From positions 1 to 12,208 of the forward strand of contig CADBXH010000057.1 of assembly GCA_902798605.1 (NCBI GenBank): a stretch of DNA of 12,208 nt, given 5' to 3'. Made by a program: the position numbers and the translations under genes. Source of the DNA: an uncultured Ruminococcus sp. Lineage in GTDB: Bacteria > Bacillota_A > Clostridia > Oscillospirales > Acutalibacteraceae. Shown here in pieces: positions 1 through 6,362 of the stretch; positions within the stretch are counted from its first letter, which is position 1; every line of letters begins with the position of its first letter. The notes beneath the pieces are model-generated. The model saw only the letters and a list, made by a program, of their open reading frames with translations, had not been told where the DNA came from and did no database searches.

Positions 1-744
1 GCAGGTGTAAGAAAGCGTCGCTGTTCCGTATCCGTCGCTCCAAGTCCAAGCGGGAGTTGTACCGGAAGCGATTGTTCCGTGTTCGCACTGTACCGTTGTA
101 ATAGTGATCGTAGTGTCCGCGCTGATTTTTGTGATGCGGTAGGTGTTTGCCATTCCCGTATCTGTCGGGCCTTTGATATTCTTGTATGTTCCCTCAGTTA
201 CCGAAACACTGTCAAGCGCGTAGCCGTCCTTTAGAACGATGGTGAAATTAACCTGACCGTCGCCGGTGGAGTCGGGTTCTCCTGTAGCGCTGCTGCGCGA
301 AACAGTTGAGCCGTTAGCTGCTACAGATTCGCTTGCGCCCGTGTAGTCCTGAGTATTATATACAGTTACGGAGCTTACGCCGCTGTCGCCCGCGAAAGTT
401 ACCGTGTAACCCTCGTCCGCTACTGCCTCCTGATCGACAGAATGATCGCAGGCGTCTATTGCAACGGTTTTTGGGATGGTCTGCTTTTCGGCAGCGCCGC
501 ATTTGGTGCAGGTGTAGGTCATAAGTCCTGTTGATGTTGATGTCGCGGCGGTTGTCACTGTGCCGGAATTCCAGCTGTGGCTCCAAGAACCGCCCTTGCA
601 GGCAGTCACGCTTGTCGCGGTAGCGAATGAAGGTGTACTGCTCGATACCGTTGAGGGGTATGAAGCCATAATGTAGTTGACTCTTCTCGGCAGCTTATAG
701 CTGAATACAACGCTGCCGCTGCTGCCCGCCTTGGTGGATTGCTG
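1..744 (-). CDS. C-terminal continuation of the beta-helix surface protein in a shifted frame, cut by the left edge
   Basis: Reading the minus strand in the frame whose codons end at base 1, an uninterrupted frame runs from about 744 to the window edge. It starts STKAGSSGSVVFSYKLPR and continues as a typical Ser/Thr-rich secreted sequence. It contains a module common in Firmicute surface proteins: HSWNSGTV, then TYTCTKCGA, then IPKT (about 590-450). A stretch with VTFAGDSGVSSVTVYN and INFTIVLKDGYALDSV-like character follows, and a second copy of the Cys module begins at the edge (CEHGTI, then TLSYTC). Joining it to the upstream frame needs one restored base (or loss of two) around 731-745. 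The first ATG in this frame is at 669 without a convincing ribosome binding site, so it is more likely the tail of the broken gene than an independent gene. The stop codon is outside the window. Confidence 0.75.
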
Positions 745-2366
745 CCGAACCAGCTCGCCTTGGCCGAACCGTCCATTCCTGCTGTTCCCGCCGTAAAGAC
801 AGTAGCTCCCTGAATTGATATTGTGCCGTCTGCGTCGATTGCGGAATTATCTCCGCCCGACTGCATACTGAATACCGCCTGAGTACCGCCGTACAGATAC
901 AGACCGCCGTTTGAGTCAAGTCCGTCGCCGTTGCAGTTTACATACAGGTCACCGCCGGAGATATAAATGTTATAATTTCCCGATGAAGATGAACCGCCGC
1001 CTCCGGGGTTGAATCCTCCGCCGCCTCCGGGACGTCCGCCGGGATTAAAGGTGTTTCCTCCGCCCGAGCCGGGGTCGGTGCCGTTGCTGCTGCCGCCGGC
1101 AGCGTTTACGCCGTCATCGCTCGCGACAACATAAGCGCGTCCGGAATACATATAGAATGCTCCACCCTCGAGTCCCTCGTAGGAGTTATTGATCGTGATG
1201 TCGGGGTCGCGCTGATATCCGTTTTCGGTTCCTATGGTAAGGGAGGTGTCGGCGTGCATACCGTCGTCGCCTGTCGTTATGGTGAAGGTTCCGCCGGTAA
1301 TGGTGGCGTTAGCGTCCGAATGGACTGCGTCATCACCTGTGTTAAGTGTGAATGTACCGCCCGTGATGTTGAGCGCGGGTTCGATTCCCGCCTCATCGGC
1401 GCGGTCGCCGGAGGCTTTAAGACCCTTGCAGCTGTATGAAGCGGCGAGCGTGTCGTTCCATACGCTGTAGCCCTTCCAAGTGCGGATATCAAAGGTACCG
1501 CCGTTGATGTTGAGCGCAGTGTCGGCTTGTATACCGTCGCCGTCAACGTCGATGTCAAAGGTTCCGCCGTTTATGGTAACGGTGCCCGCGGACTCCGTAT
1601 CGATAACAGTTCCCTCGGATTCATTTGTCGCGTCGGGAGCGCTCTTTATGCCGTCGTTTGCGGCTTTTATAACAAAGGTTCCCTGATTTATCACGATACT
1701 TCCGTCGCAGCCGATGCCGTTGTTGACCGCTGCGCCCGAGGTAGTCGCTCCGTAATATTTTGAGTTTCCGCCGATATTGATCGTACCGCTTTGGTTAAAG
1801 ATCAATGAAGCGGTCGAGCCGCCCTTTATGCCGTTCTTGGCGTTCGCGGTGATATTCAGGTCGCCATCGCCGCAGAAGGTCACGGCAGAGCCGCTTTTTA
1901 CCTTGATCGCCGCGCCCTCAAAGGCTTCCGAAACGGACGCGTCCGAAGAGGTCTCGTTTGCGGGATCCTCGTTGTCGGTAAGTGAGGAAGTGCCTTCAAG
2001 GTGGATATTTACCGTCGCCGATTTTTTGACAACGATCGGCGCAGTTTGCGAAGACGCAAGCGTCAGATTATCAAGAATAAGTGTGACATCGCTCAGCCCC
2101 TTGCTGACAACGATCGCTCCCTCGGAACAGCTGCCGCTTATACGGTATGTGCCTGCCGTCGTGATGGTAAGCGTTGTGCCGTCAATGGTGTAGCCGCTGC
2201 CGGCAGAGGCTTCCGTTATCGCGCTGTTAGAGAACGTCAGCACAGCGCTTTGCTCAACAGTTTCACCGACCGATGAATCAGTGTCAACTGCTGCCGCCGA
2301 AGCGGTAACCGTGAGTGTGAATACCAGCGCAAGCGCCAGTATTACGGATAGGATTTTTTTAGTCAT
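606..2366 (-). CDS. Secreted Cthe_2159-like carbohydrate-binding beta-helix protein, N-terminal part (frameshifted)
   Basis: This is a secreted right-handed beta-helix protein of the Cthe_2159 type; members are reported to bind plant polysaccharides. Residues 1-25 form a signal peptide (MTKK, hydrophobic core, ASA-A cleavage site). Residues 80-200 contain the family pattern of short beta strands (ILDNLTL, IKVKSGS, LNITA). Residues 262-380 hold repeated rungs of the form INGGTF followed by GDDG(I/M)xAD, likely calcium-binding turns. Residues 423-464 are a Gly/Pro/Ser-rich insert. The start has a strong GAGAGGAG ribosome binding site. Translation is family-like to about residue 543 (FGSN); the last 43 residues (PPRRAAAA onward, with Trp, His, Arg and Cys) are unlike the rest and are read out of frame. 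The proper C-terminus lies in another frame at 744-1. Substrate is not visible from sequence. Confidence 0.8.
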   Translation of the reverse strand: MTKKILSVILALALVFTLTVTASAAAVDTDSSVGETVEQSAVLTFSNSAITEASAGSGYTIDGTTLTITTAGTYRISGSCSEGAIVVSKGLSDVTLILDNLTLASSQTAPIVVKKSATVNIHLEGTSSLTDNEDPANETSSDASVSEAFEGAAIKVKSGSAVTFCGDGDLNITANAKNGIKGGSTASLIFNQSGTINIGGNSKYYGATTSGAAVNNGIGCDGSIVINQGTFVIKAANDGIKSAPDATNESEGTVIDTESAGTVTINGGTFDIDVDGDGIQADTALNINGGTFDIRTWKGYSVWNDTLAASYSCKGLKASGDRADEAGIEPALNITGGTFTLNTGDDAVHSDANATITGGTFTITTGDDGMHADTSLTIGTENGYQRDPDITINNSYEGLEGGAFYMYSGRAYVVASDDGVNAAGGSSNGTDPGSGGGNTFNPGGRPGGGGGFNPGGGGSSSSGNYNIYISGGDLYVNCNGDGLDSNGGLYLYGGTQAVFSMQSGGDNSAIDADGTISIQGATVFTAGTAGMDGSAKASWFGSNPPRRAAAAALYSAISCREESTTLWLHTPQRYRAVHLHSLPRQA

Positions 2367-2390
2367 AATAAAACTCCTCTCATTTTTCCG

Positions 2391-2423
2391 ATTCTATCAA
2401 TGCTATTCCGAACTCGATAGAAT
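2391..2423 (-). promoter_or_regulatory. Inverted repeat in the leader of the beta-helix gene
   Basis: ATTCTATC (2391-2398) and GATAGAAT (2416-2423) are a perfect 8-bp inverted repeat with a 17-nt loop. They lie between the proposed -10 box and the ribosome binding site, so the mRNA leader could fold into a hairpin there. There is no T-run after it, so it is not a terminator. It could be an RNA stabiliser or a protein-binding dyad. Confidence 0.4.
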
Positions 2424-2437
2424 TGTTTTACGATAAC

Positions 2438-2471
2438 ACTATAAAAAAGAAACCTTAAAAAAACTTTAAAA
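2438..2471 (-). promoter_or_regulatory. Candidate activator-dependent promoter with tandem 11-bp repeats
   Basis: On the plus strand AAACCTTAAAA (2450-2460) is followed at once by AAACTTTAAAA (2461-2471), two 11-bp copies with one mismatch. Read on the minus strand the repeats end 6 bases before a -10-like TATAGT (2443-2438), where a -35 box would sit, and no good -35 is present. Tandem sites with one-helical-turn spacing next to a -10 are typical of OmpR/PhoB-family activators; that assignment is inferred. Predicted transcription start is near 2431. Confidence 0.45.
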
Positions 2472-2489
2472 ATTTTAAGCTTTCAGAAG

Positions 2490-2533
2490 TTTTTTCAAAA
2501 CAAAAGGCGGACAGCCTCCTGAACTGTCCGCCT
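2490..2533 (-). terminator. Intrinsic terminator of the antiporter gene
   Basis: AGGCGGACAG (2505-2514) pairs perfectly with CTGTCCGCCT (2524-2533) around a 9-nt loop. On the minus strand the stem is followed by TTTGTTTTG. It begins 13 bases after the antiporter stop codon, so it separates that gene from the beta-helix gene. Confidence 0.85.
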
Positions 2534-2546
2534 GAGCGCTTTTATG

Positions 2547-3824
2547 TTATTGATTTGCAGCGAGCCTTCTGCTGATACGGCTATAGACGGGCTTCATCGT
2601 CAGTCCCTGAATGACCGTGGTAAAGAATACGATCGCGTATGTACCGCCGAGAATGATAAAAAAGATGTCATCGGATACCATTCCTTTTGTGCTGACCGCA
2701 AGCGCGACGCTTAATCCTCCGCGAAGACCTCCCCAGGTAAACAGCTCAACAAAACTCCGTCTGTTATAGCCGTCGGGGATCTTGCCGATTATAAGCGAAG
2801 ACAGCGAAAGGCTTGCAACTCTCGCGATGAGATTCGCGGCTATCGCGATGACTGACAGCAAGATTATGTATTCCATCTGCAAAACGTGGACAAATGTAAG
2901 TCCGAGCATTATGTAGAGCAAGGAGTTCAACAGTACGTCGAGCGTTTCCCAGAATGAATCAAATAACTCTGCTTTTTCGGGAGAGTCATTCTGTGAATAC
3001 TTTGAACGGAGCGCTGAAAAAACGATTCCGCAGACAACGCATGCGATCGCGCCCGAGAAATTCCAGAGCTCGCACAGCGCGTATGAACCGGACGCAGCAA
3101 GAAGGCTTGCAAAAATACCGAGCGTTTTGCTCTTGGTAAAGCGGAACATCAAAAAGCACAGCAAGGTGACCGCAATACCGACGACCGCTGCTCCGAGGAC
3201 TTCTCTGAGCATAACCGTGACAATATCCATGACGACGTTATCGGAATTCCCGCCTTTTACCAGTCCGGAGAAGCAGACAAACAACGCAACACCGACGCCG
3301 TCGTTAAATAGCGATTCGCCCTGGATCAAAAACGAGATCTTCTTTGGCAGCCCGAACTTGCTCAGTATGCTTGTTGCGGCGATCGGGTCGGTAGGAGCAA
3401 CGATACTGCCGAACATAAGGCAGACAGGCAGTGACAGATTGATCCCTAACAGTATTCCCGCTCCGTAAAAAAGGAAACCGTAGAAGCAGGTGCCGAGCAG
3501 CGTGCATACAAACGACAGCACTGTGATTTGACGAGCCATCTCCTTAAAATCGCTCAGCTTCATATGGCAGGAACCGGCAAACAGCATAAAGCAAAGTACA
3601 CCTTCCATAAGGTATTCTTTTATGCTTATGAAGTTCGAGGTGTCAAGCGTTTCGGAAACACTCGTGCCGTCAAATACCGTTGCAAGGATCACCAGCACTA
3701 TTCCGATCACTATAGAAAACAGCATAAGCGATATTTCGTAGGTGAGTTTTGTGACTTTCTCGTTAAAGAAACCGAATCCGCATACAAGCGCGATTATTAT
3801 CACAAACAAATACATAGATTCCAT
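2547..3824 (-). CDS. Na+/H+ antiporter, CPA1 (NhaP/NHE-like) family
   Basis: This 425-residue, very hydrophobic protein with about 12 membrane segments is a cation:proton antiporter of the CPA1 family (Na_H_Exchanger fold). It would exchange cytoplasmic Na+ (or K+) for protons in the membrane. Visible family motifs are APTDPIA (143-149), ESLFNDGVG (170-178, with the Asn-Asp pair that marks electroneutral CPA1 members) and WGGLRGGLS (364-372, conserved Arg). The protein ends shortly after the last helix (YSRISRRLAANQ), so it lacks the long cytoplasmic C-terminal domain of some relatives. The start has AAGGATGGGG upstream. It has its own sigma-A promoter and its own terminator, so it appears monocistronic. 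The ion transported cannot be told from sequence. Confidence 0.9.
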   Translation of the reverse strand: MESMYLFVIIIALVCGFGFFNEKVTKLTYEISLMLFSIVIGIVLVILATVFDGTSVSETLDTSNFISIKEYLMEGVLCFMLFAGSCHMKLSDFKEMARQITVLSFVCTLLGTCFYGFLFYGAGILLGINLSLPVCLMFGSIVAPTDPIAATSILSKFGLPKKISFLIQGESLFNDGVGVALFVCFSGLVKGGNSDNVVMDIVTVMLREVLGAAVVGIAVTLLCFLMFRFTKSKTLGIFASLLAASGSYALCELWNFSGAIACVVCGIVFSALRSKYSQNDSPEKAELFDSFWETLDVLLNSLLYIMLGLTFVHVLQMEYIILLSVIAIAANLIARVASLSLSSLIIGKIPDGYNRRSFVELFTWGGLRGGLSVALAVSTKGMVSDDIFFIILGGTYAIVFFTTVIQGLTMKPVYSRISRRLAANQ

Positions 3825-3866
3825 AAATTCCCCATCCTTTTTTACAGAAATTTTTATTTCAATATA

Positions 3867-3895
3867 ATTATACCATTTGCAAAGCTCAATTTCAA
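3867..3895 (-). promoter_or_regulatory. Sigma-A promoter of the antiporter gene
   Basis: On the minus strand TTGAAA (3895-3890), a 17-bp spacer and a perfect TATAAT (3872-3867) lie about 45 bases upstream of the antiporter start. The transcription start should be near 3860. Confidence 0.8.
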
Positions 3896-3904
3896 TATGA
3901 AATT
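3888..3904. promoter_or_regulatory. Perfect 17-bp palindrome in the divergent promoter region (candidate operator)
   Basis: AATTTCA-ATA-TGAAATT is a perfect 7-bp dyad with a 3-bp centre. It covers the whole -35 box of the antiporter promoter and ends 11 bases before the -35 box of the amylase promoter. Its position suits a repressor or dual regulator; no regulator is encoded beside it. Confidence 0.45.
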
Positions 3905-3909
3905 ATGAT

Positions 3910-3917
3910 AAACGCTT
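3910..3917. promoter_or_regulatory. LacI/GalR-type core motif at the amylase -35 box (weak)
   Basis: AAACGCTT fits the AANCGNTT core shared by many LacI-family operators (MalR, CcpA). It overlaps the first two bases of the amylase -35 box. The flanking bases do not match a full cre site, so only a maltose-type repressor site is suggested. Confidence 0.25.
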
Positions 3918-3944
3918 GAAGTGTTTTGCGTCGTATGATACAAT
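3916..3944 (+). promoter_or_regulatory. Sigma-A promoter of the amylase gene train
   Basis: TTGAAG (3916-3921), a 17-bp spacer and TACAAT (3939-3944) predict transcription from about 3951. This leaves a leader of about 25 nt carrying the AGGAG ribosome binding site of the ATG at 3976. It also shows that a possible TTG start at 3916 is the -35 box and not a codon. Confidence 0.8.
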
Positions 3945-3975
3945 GAAAAAAACAATTAAGACAGGAGAAGCAGTT

Positions 3976-5709
3976 ATGAATATTGCAGCAGTTTCTCACC
4001 GCGCTACAACCGAATATTGCTACGCCTTAGACTGCGATACGATTGTTGTCAATATCAAGACCGGCAAGGACGTCCGGCACGCGTTTATCATCAGCGAGGA
4101 TCCGTTTATCCACGAGCTAAGGCGCAAGCCCTGTTGGTTCGGAGTTAAGTCCGAGATGTCAGTGCTTGCCGAGCTTAAATACCACATAATCTGGACGGTC
4201 AGGATAAAGCCGAAGTACAAGAGGCTAAGGTATTATTTTGAGCTCGAAAGCGACGGAAAAACATTTGTCGTCTGCGAAAACAAGATCTGCCCGATCGAAG
4301 AAAACGAGCAGATGTCTATGAAGTACTTCAAGTACGCGTGGATCAACGAGTCCGACATCATAACTCCGCCCAACTGGGTCAAGCACACCGTATGGTATCA
4401 GATAATGCCCGACCGCTTTTGCCGCGCAAAGGATTCGCCCGAGGATAAAAAGTTCAGAAAATGGGGCGACTTTTCAAATCCGCAGTGGTATGACGTTTAC
4501 GGCGGAAACCTCCGCGGAATAACCGAACGGCTACCGTATCTTAAGGATCTGGGAATCAGCGGGCTTTACTTTACGCCGATTTTTAAGTCGAACACCAACC
4601 ACAAATACAATACCTTTGATTATTGGCAGATCGATCCCGACTTCGGCACTGAGGAAGATTTGATAAAGCTGGTCGATACCGCACACGAAATGGGTATCCG
4701 CGTAATGCTCGACGCTGTGTTCAACCACAGCGGACACGAATTCTTCGCGTGGAAGGATGTATGCGAAAAGGGAAGAGGCTCGCGCTATTACGACTGGTTC
4801 TTTATCAACTCCGAAAACTTTGCGGACAAGCGCTTTTCTACCGAGGATGGAAGGTTCTTCTCGTTCTCCTTCTGGGCGGGTATGCCGAAGCTCAACACCA
4901 ACAACCCCGAGGTCGTGGAGTATTTCAGCGATCTCTGCGTCCACTGGGCAAAGGACTGGAGGATCGACGGCATCCGCTTTGACGTGGGTGATGAGGTGTC
5001 GCACACCTTTATCCGCAAGCTCAACGACGCAGTCAAAAGGGTAAATCCCGACGTTTATTTCCTCGGCGAGATATGGACTGATTCGCTGTCGTGGCTCGGC
5101 GGTAACGAGTACGATTCGGTTATGAATTATCCTCTGCCCGGCTGTGTTGAGGACTTCTTCAAAAACCCAAAGCTGAGCTTTGACGACTTTATTTATTCAC
5201 TTAACTACTGCCGCACACTTTATCCCGAGCAGGTAACCTTGGCGCTGTTCAACTTTCTCGATAATCACGATACCCCGCGCGTTGCCGAGGTCAGCAAAAA
5301 CGAGGACGAGTTCCTGCAAAAGATCGCGATAATTATGACCCTGCCCGGAAGCGCCTGTATCTATTACGGAACGGAGATCGCGATGAAGGGACTCCGCGAA
5401 CCATTCACCCGCAGGACAATGCCGTGGGATGAGATCGAAAGCGGCAAGTATGATGAGATAAAGTCAAAGGTCACGTCGCTTATCCGCCTCAGAAACGAGC
5501 ACGATGAGCTGACCTCAAACGACATAGAATACATACGCCATACGGAATATCCGCGCCTTATCAACTACAGAAAATCAGGCAAGGCGGAGATCTTTCTGAA
5601 CGCCGAAGACACACCGTGCAAAATCGAAGCGCATGGAAAGGTGCTCTTTGAAAACGGCTACGAAAACGGCGTGTTAAAGCAAGATGGAATATTGATAACC
5701 GAAATATAA
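3976..5709 (+). CDS. Intracellular alpha-amylase family hydrolase, neopullulanase/cyclomaltodextrinase type (GH13_20)
   Basis: This glycoside hydrolase would cleave alpha-1,4 (and possibly alpha-1,6) bonds of maltodextrins, cyclodextrins or pullulan fragments. Residue numbers are from the ATG at 3976 (577 aa). Residues 1-110 resemble the N-terminal beta-sandwich of neopullulanases (AVSHRATTEYCYALD). The TIM barrel then shows region I DAVFNH (246-251), region V MPKLN (303-307, a mark of the GH13_20 group), region II GIRFDVGDE with nucleophile Asp336, region III FLGEIW with acid/base Glu365, and region IV DNHD with Asp432. All catalytic residues are present. There is no signal peptide, so it acts in the cytoplasm on imported sugars. 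The 3976 start is chosen for its AGGAG site and because an upstream TTG in frame lies in the promoter. A small DUF1858-like gene follows after 15 bases. Confidence 0.93.
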   Translation: MNIAAVSHRATTEYCYALDCDTIVVNIKTGKDVRHAFIISEDPFIHELRRKPCWFGVKSEMSVLAELKYHIIWTVRIKPKYKRLRYYFELESDGKTFVVCENKICPIEENEQMSMKYFKYAWINESDIITPPNWVKHTVWYQIMPDRFCRAKDSPEDKKFRKWGDFSNPQWYDVYGGNLRGITERLPYLKDLGISGLYFTPIFKSNTNHKYNTFDYWQIDPDFGTEEDLIKLVDTAHEMGIRVMLDAVFNHSGHEFFAWKDVCEKGRGSRYYDWFFINSENFADKRFSTEDGRFFSFSFWAGMPKLNTNNPEVVEYFSDLCVHWAKDWRIDGIRFDVGDEVSHTFIRKLNDAVKRVNPDVYFLGEIWTDSLSWLGGNEYDSVMNYPLPGCVEDFFKNPKLSFDDFIYSLNYCRTLYPEQVTLALFNFLDNHDTPRVAEVSKNEDEFLQKIAIIMTLPGSACIYYGTEIAMKGLREPFTRRTMPWDEIESGKYDEIKSKVTSLIRLRNEHDELTSNDIEYIRHTEYPRLINYRKSGKAEIFLNAEDTPCKIEAHGKVLFENGYENGVLKQDGILITEI

Positions 5710-5724
5710 AACGGAGGTAATACT

Positions 5725-5949
5725 ATGGAATTTAACAGCAACACAAAACTTACAGACATTCTTAAAGAATACCCGTGGCTGCCCGATGAGCTCGAAAAGC
5801 TCGACGGCAGGTTCAAGATAATCAAAACTCCTGTCGGCAAAATGATGATCAGGAATATGAGTATCGCGGATATGAGCAAGAAAATCAATTTTCCCGAGAA
5901 CGACATAATCAATCAGCTTAAACAAATGATCGCAGACCACAGTTCATAA
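5725..5949 (+). CDS. Small DUF1858-like protein
   Basis: This 74-residue protein has the pattern of the DUF1858 domain: LTDILKEYPWLPDELEKL, then FKIIKTPVGKMMIRNMSI, then a C-terminal helix NDIINQLKQMI. Similar small domains occur alone or at the N-terminus of DUF438 and iron-sulfur repair proteins. Unlike the redox-type members it has no cysteine, so a redox or metal role is unlikely. It has a strong ribosome binding site (ACGGAGGT), lies 15 bases after the amylase stop, and is surely on the same transcript. Its function is unknown. An inverted repeat spans its stop codon. Confidence 0.75.
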   Translation: MEFNSNTKLTDILKEYPWLPDELEKLDGRFKIIKTPVGKMMIRNMSIADMSKKINFPENDIINQLKQMIADHSS

Positions 5950-5959
5950 CCTGCGATCA
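5927..5959 (+). other. RNA hairpin across the stop codon of the DUF1858-like gene
   Basis: TGATCGCAG (5927-5935) and CTGCGATCA (5951-5959) are a perfect 9-bp inverted repeat with a 15-nt loop containing the TAA stop. No T-run follows, so it is not a standard terminator. It may mark mRNA processing or stability inside the operon. Confidence 0.5.
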
Positions 5960-5981
5960 GCAATTAGCATAAGGTGATTTT

Positions 5982-6362
5982 ATGGAAGATAAACTGACAA
6001 AAAAACTGACAGTAAAAAAAGAAAACCTCGCTTCATACGTCGGCAGCGGAAGTCTTGACGTCCTCGCGACTCCCGCGGTCGCGGCGCTTATGGAGGGCGC
6101 GGCGGCAGAGCTCGCCCAAAGCAAGCTCGAAAGCGACGAGTTCACGACCGTCGGCACCGCGATCAACATCGAGCACACAAGCCCGACTCCGTTGGGCGCA
6201 GATGTAGAGGCGACTGCTGTTTTGACAAAGACCGAGGGCAGGCTGTTCTATTTTGAACTGACCGCCGGTGATGCTTCGGGAGAGATCGCTCGCGGAACTC
6301 ACACAAGAGTCAGCGTCAACGCGGAAAAATTTCAGAAAAAGGCGGACACAAAGTTTGATTAA
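5982..6362 (+). CDS. FlK-like hotdog-fold thioesterase
   Basis: The 126-residue protein resembles the fluoroacetyl-CoA thioesterase (FlK) branch of the hotdog fold, cytoplasmic dimers that hydrolyse acyl-CoA esters. The conserved stretch LATPAVAALMEGAA (28-41) and the strand VGTAINIEHTSPTPLG are seen. Thr30, Glu38 and His65 have nearly the spacing of the FlK catalytic triad (Thr42, Glu50, His76). Strands VEATAVLTKTEGRLFYFELTA and the end GEIARGTHTRVSVN complete the fold. Fluoroacetate is not expected as substrate; relatives are common in gut Firmicutes with unknown acyl-CoA substrates. The start has AAGGTG upstream. The next gene starts before its stop codon, so the two are translationally coupled. 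Confidence 0.85.
   Translation: MEDKLTKKLTVKKENLASYVGSGSLDVLATPAVAALMEGAAAELAQSKLESDEFTTVGTAINIEHTSPTPLGADVEATAVLTKTEGRLFYFELTAGDASGEIARGTHTRVSVNAEKFQKKADTKFD

Noticed and set aside
669..669. ATG at 669 as start of an independent left-edge gene
   Set aside because: No good ribosome binding site, and the frame is open and family-like upstream of it to about 744, fitting the tail of the broken gene.
725..750. Programmed ribosomal frameshifting as cause of the frame change
   Set aside because: No slippery heptamer or following stem is apparent at the junction; mutation or sequence error is simpler.
1250..1600. Repeated GGT/GDDG-type DNA segments as a possible repeat array
   Set aside because: They are rungs of a beta-helix protein, diverged in DNA sequence, and not a CRISPR or satellite array.
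1777..2193. Plus-strand open frame of 138 codons opposite the beta-helix gene
   Set aside because: It is antisense to a clear coding frame, has no ribosome binding site and no recognisable motif.
3916..3975. TTG at 3916 as an upstream start of the amylase
   Set aside because: The TTG is the -35 box of a good promoter, so it is not transcribed; the ATG at 3976 has an AGGAG site and gives the usual family N-terminus.
4531..5004. Minus-strand open frame of 157 codons opposite the amylase
   Set aside because: It is a shadow of the GH13 catalytic region, caused by its codon bias.
6268..6354. N-terminal extension of the HAD phosphatase from ATG 6268
   Set aside because: It lies in the thioesterase coding sequence, is rich in Arg and Lys, and precedes the normal HAD N-terminus; TTG at 6355 is better.
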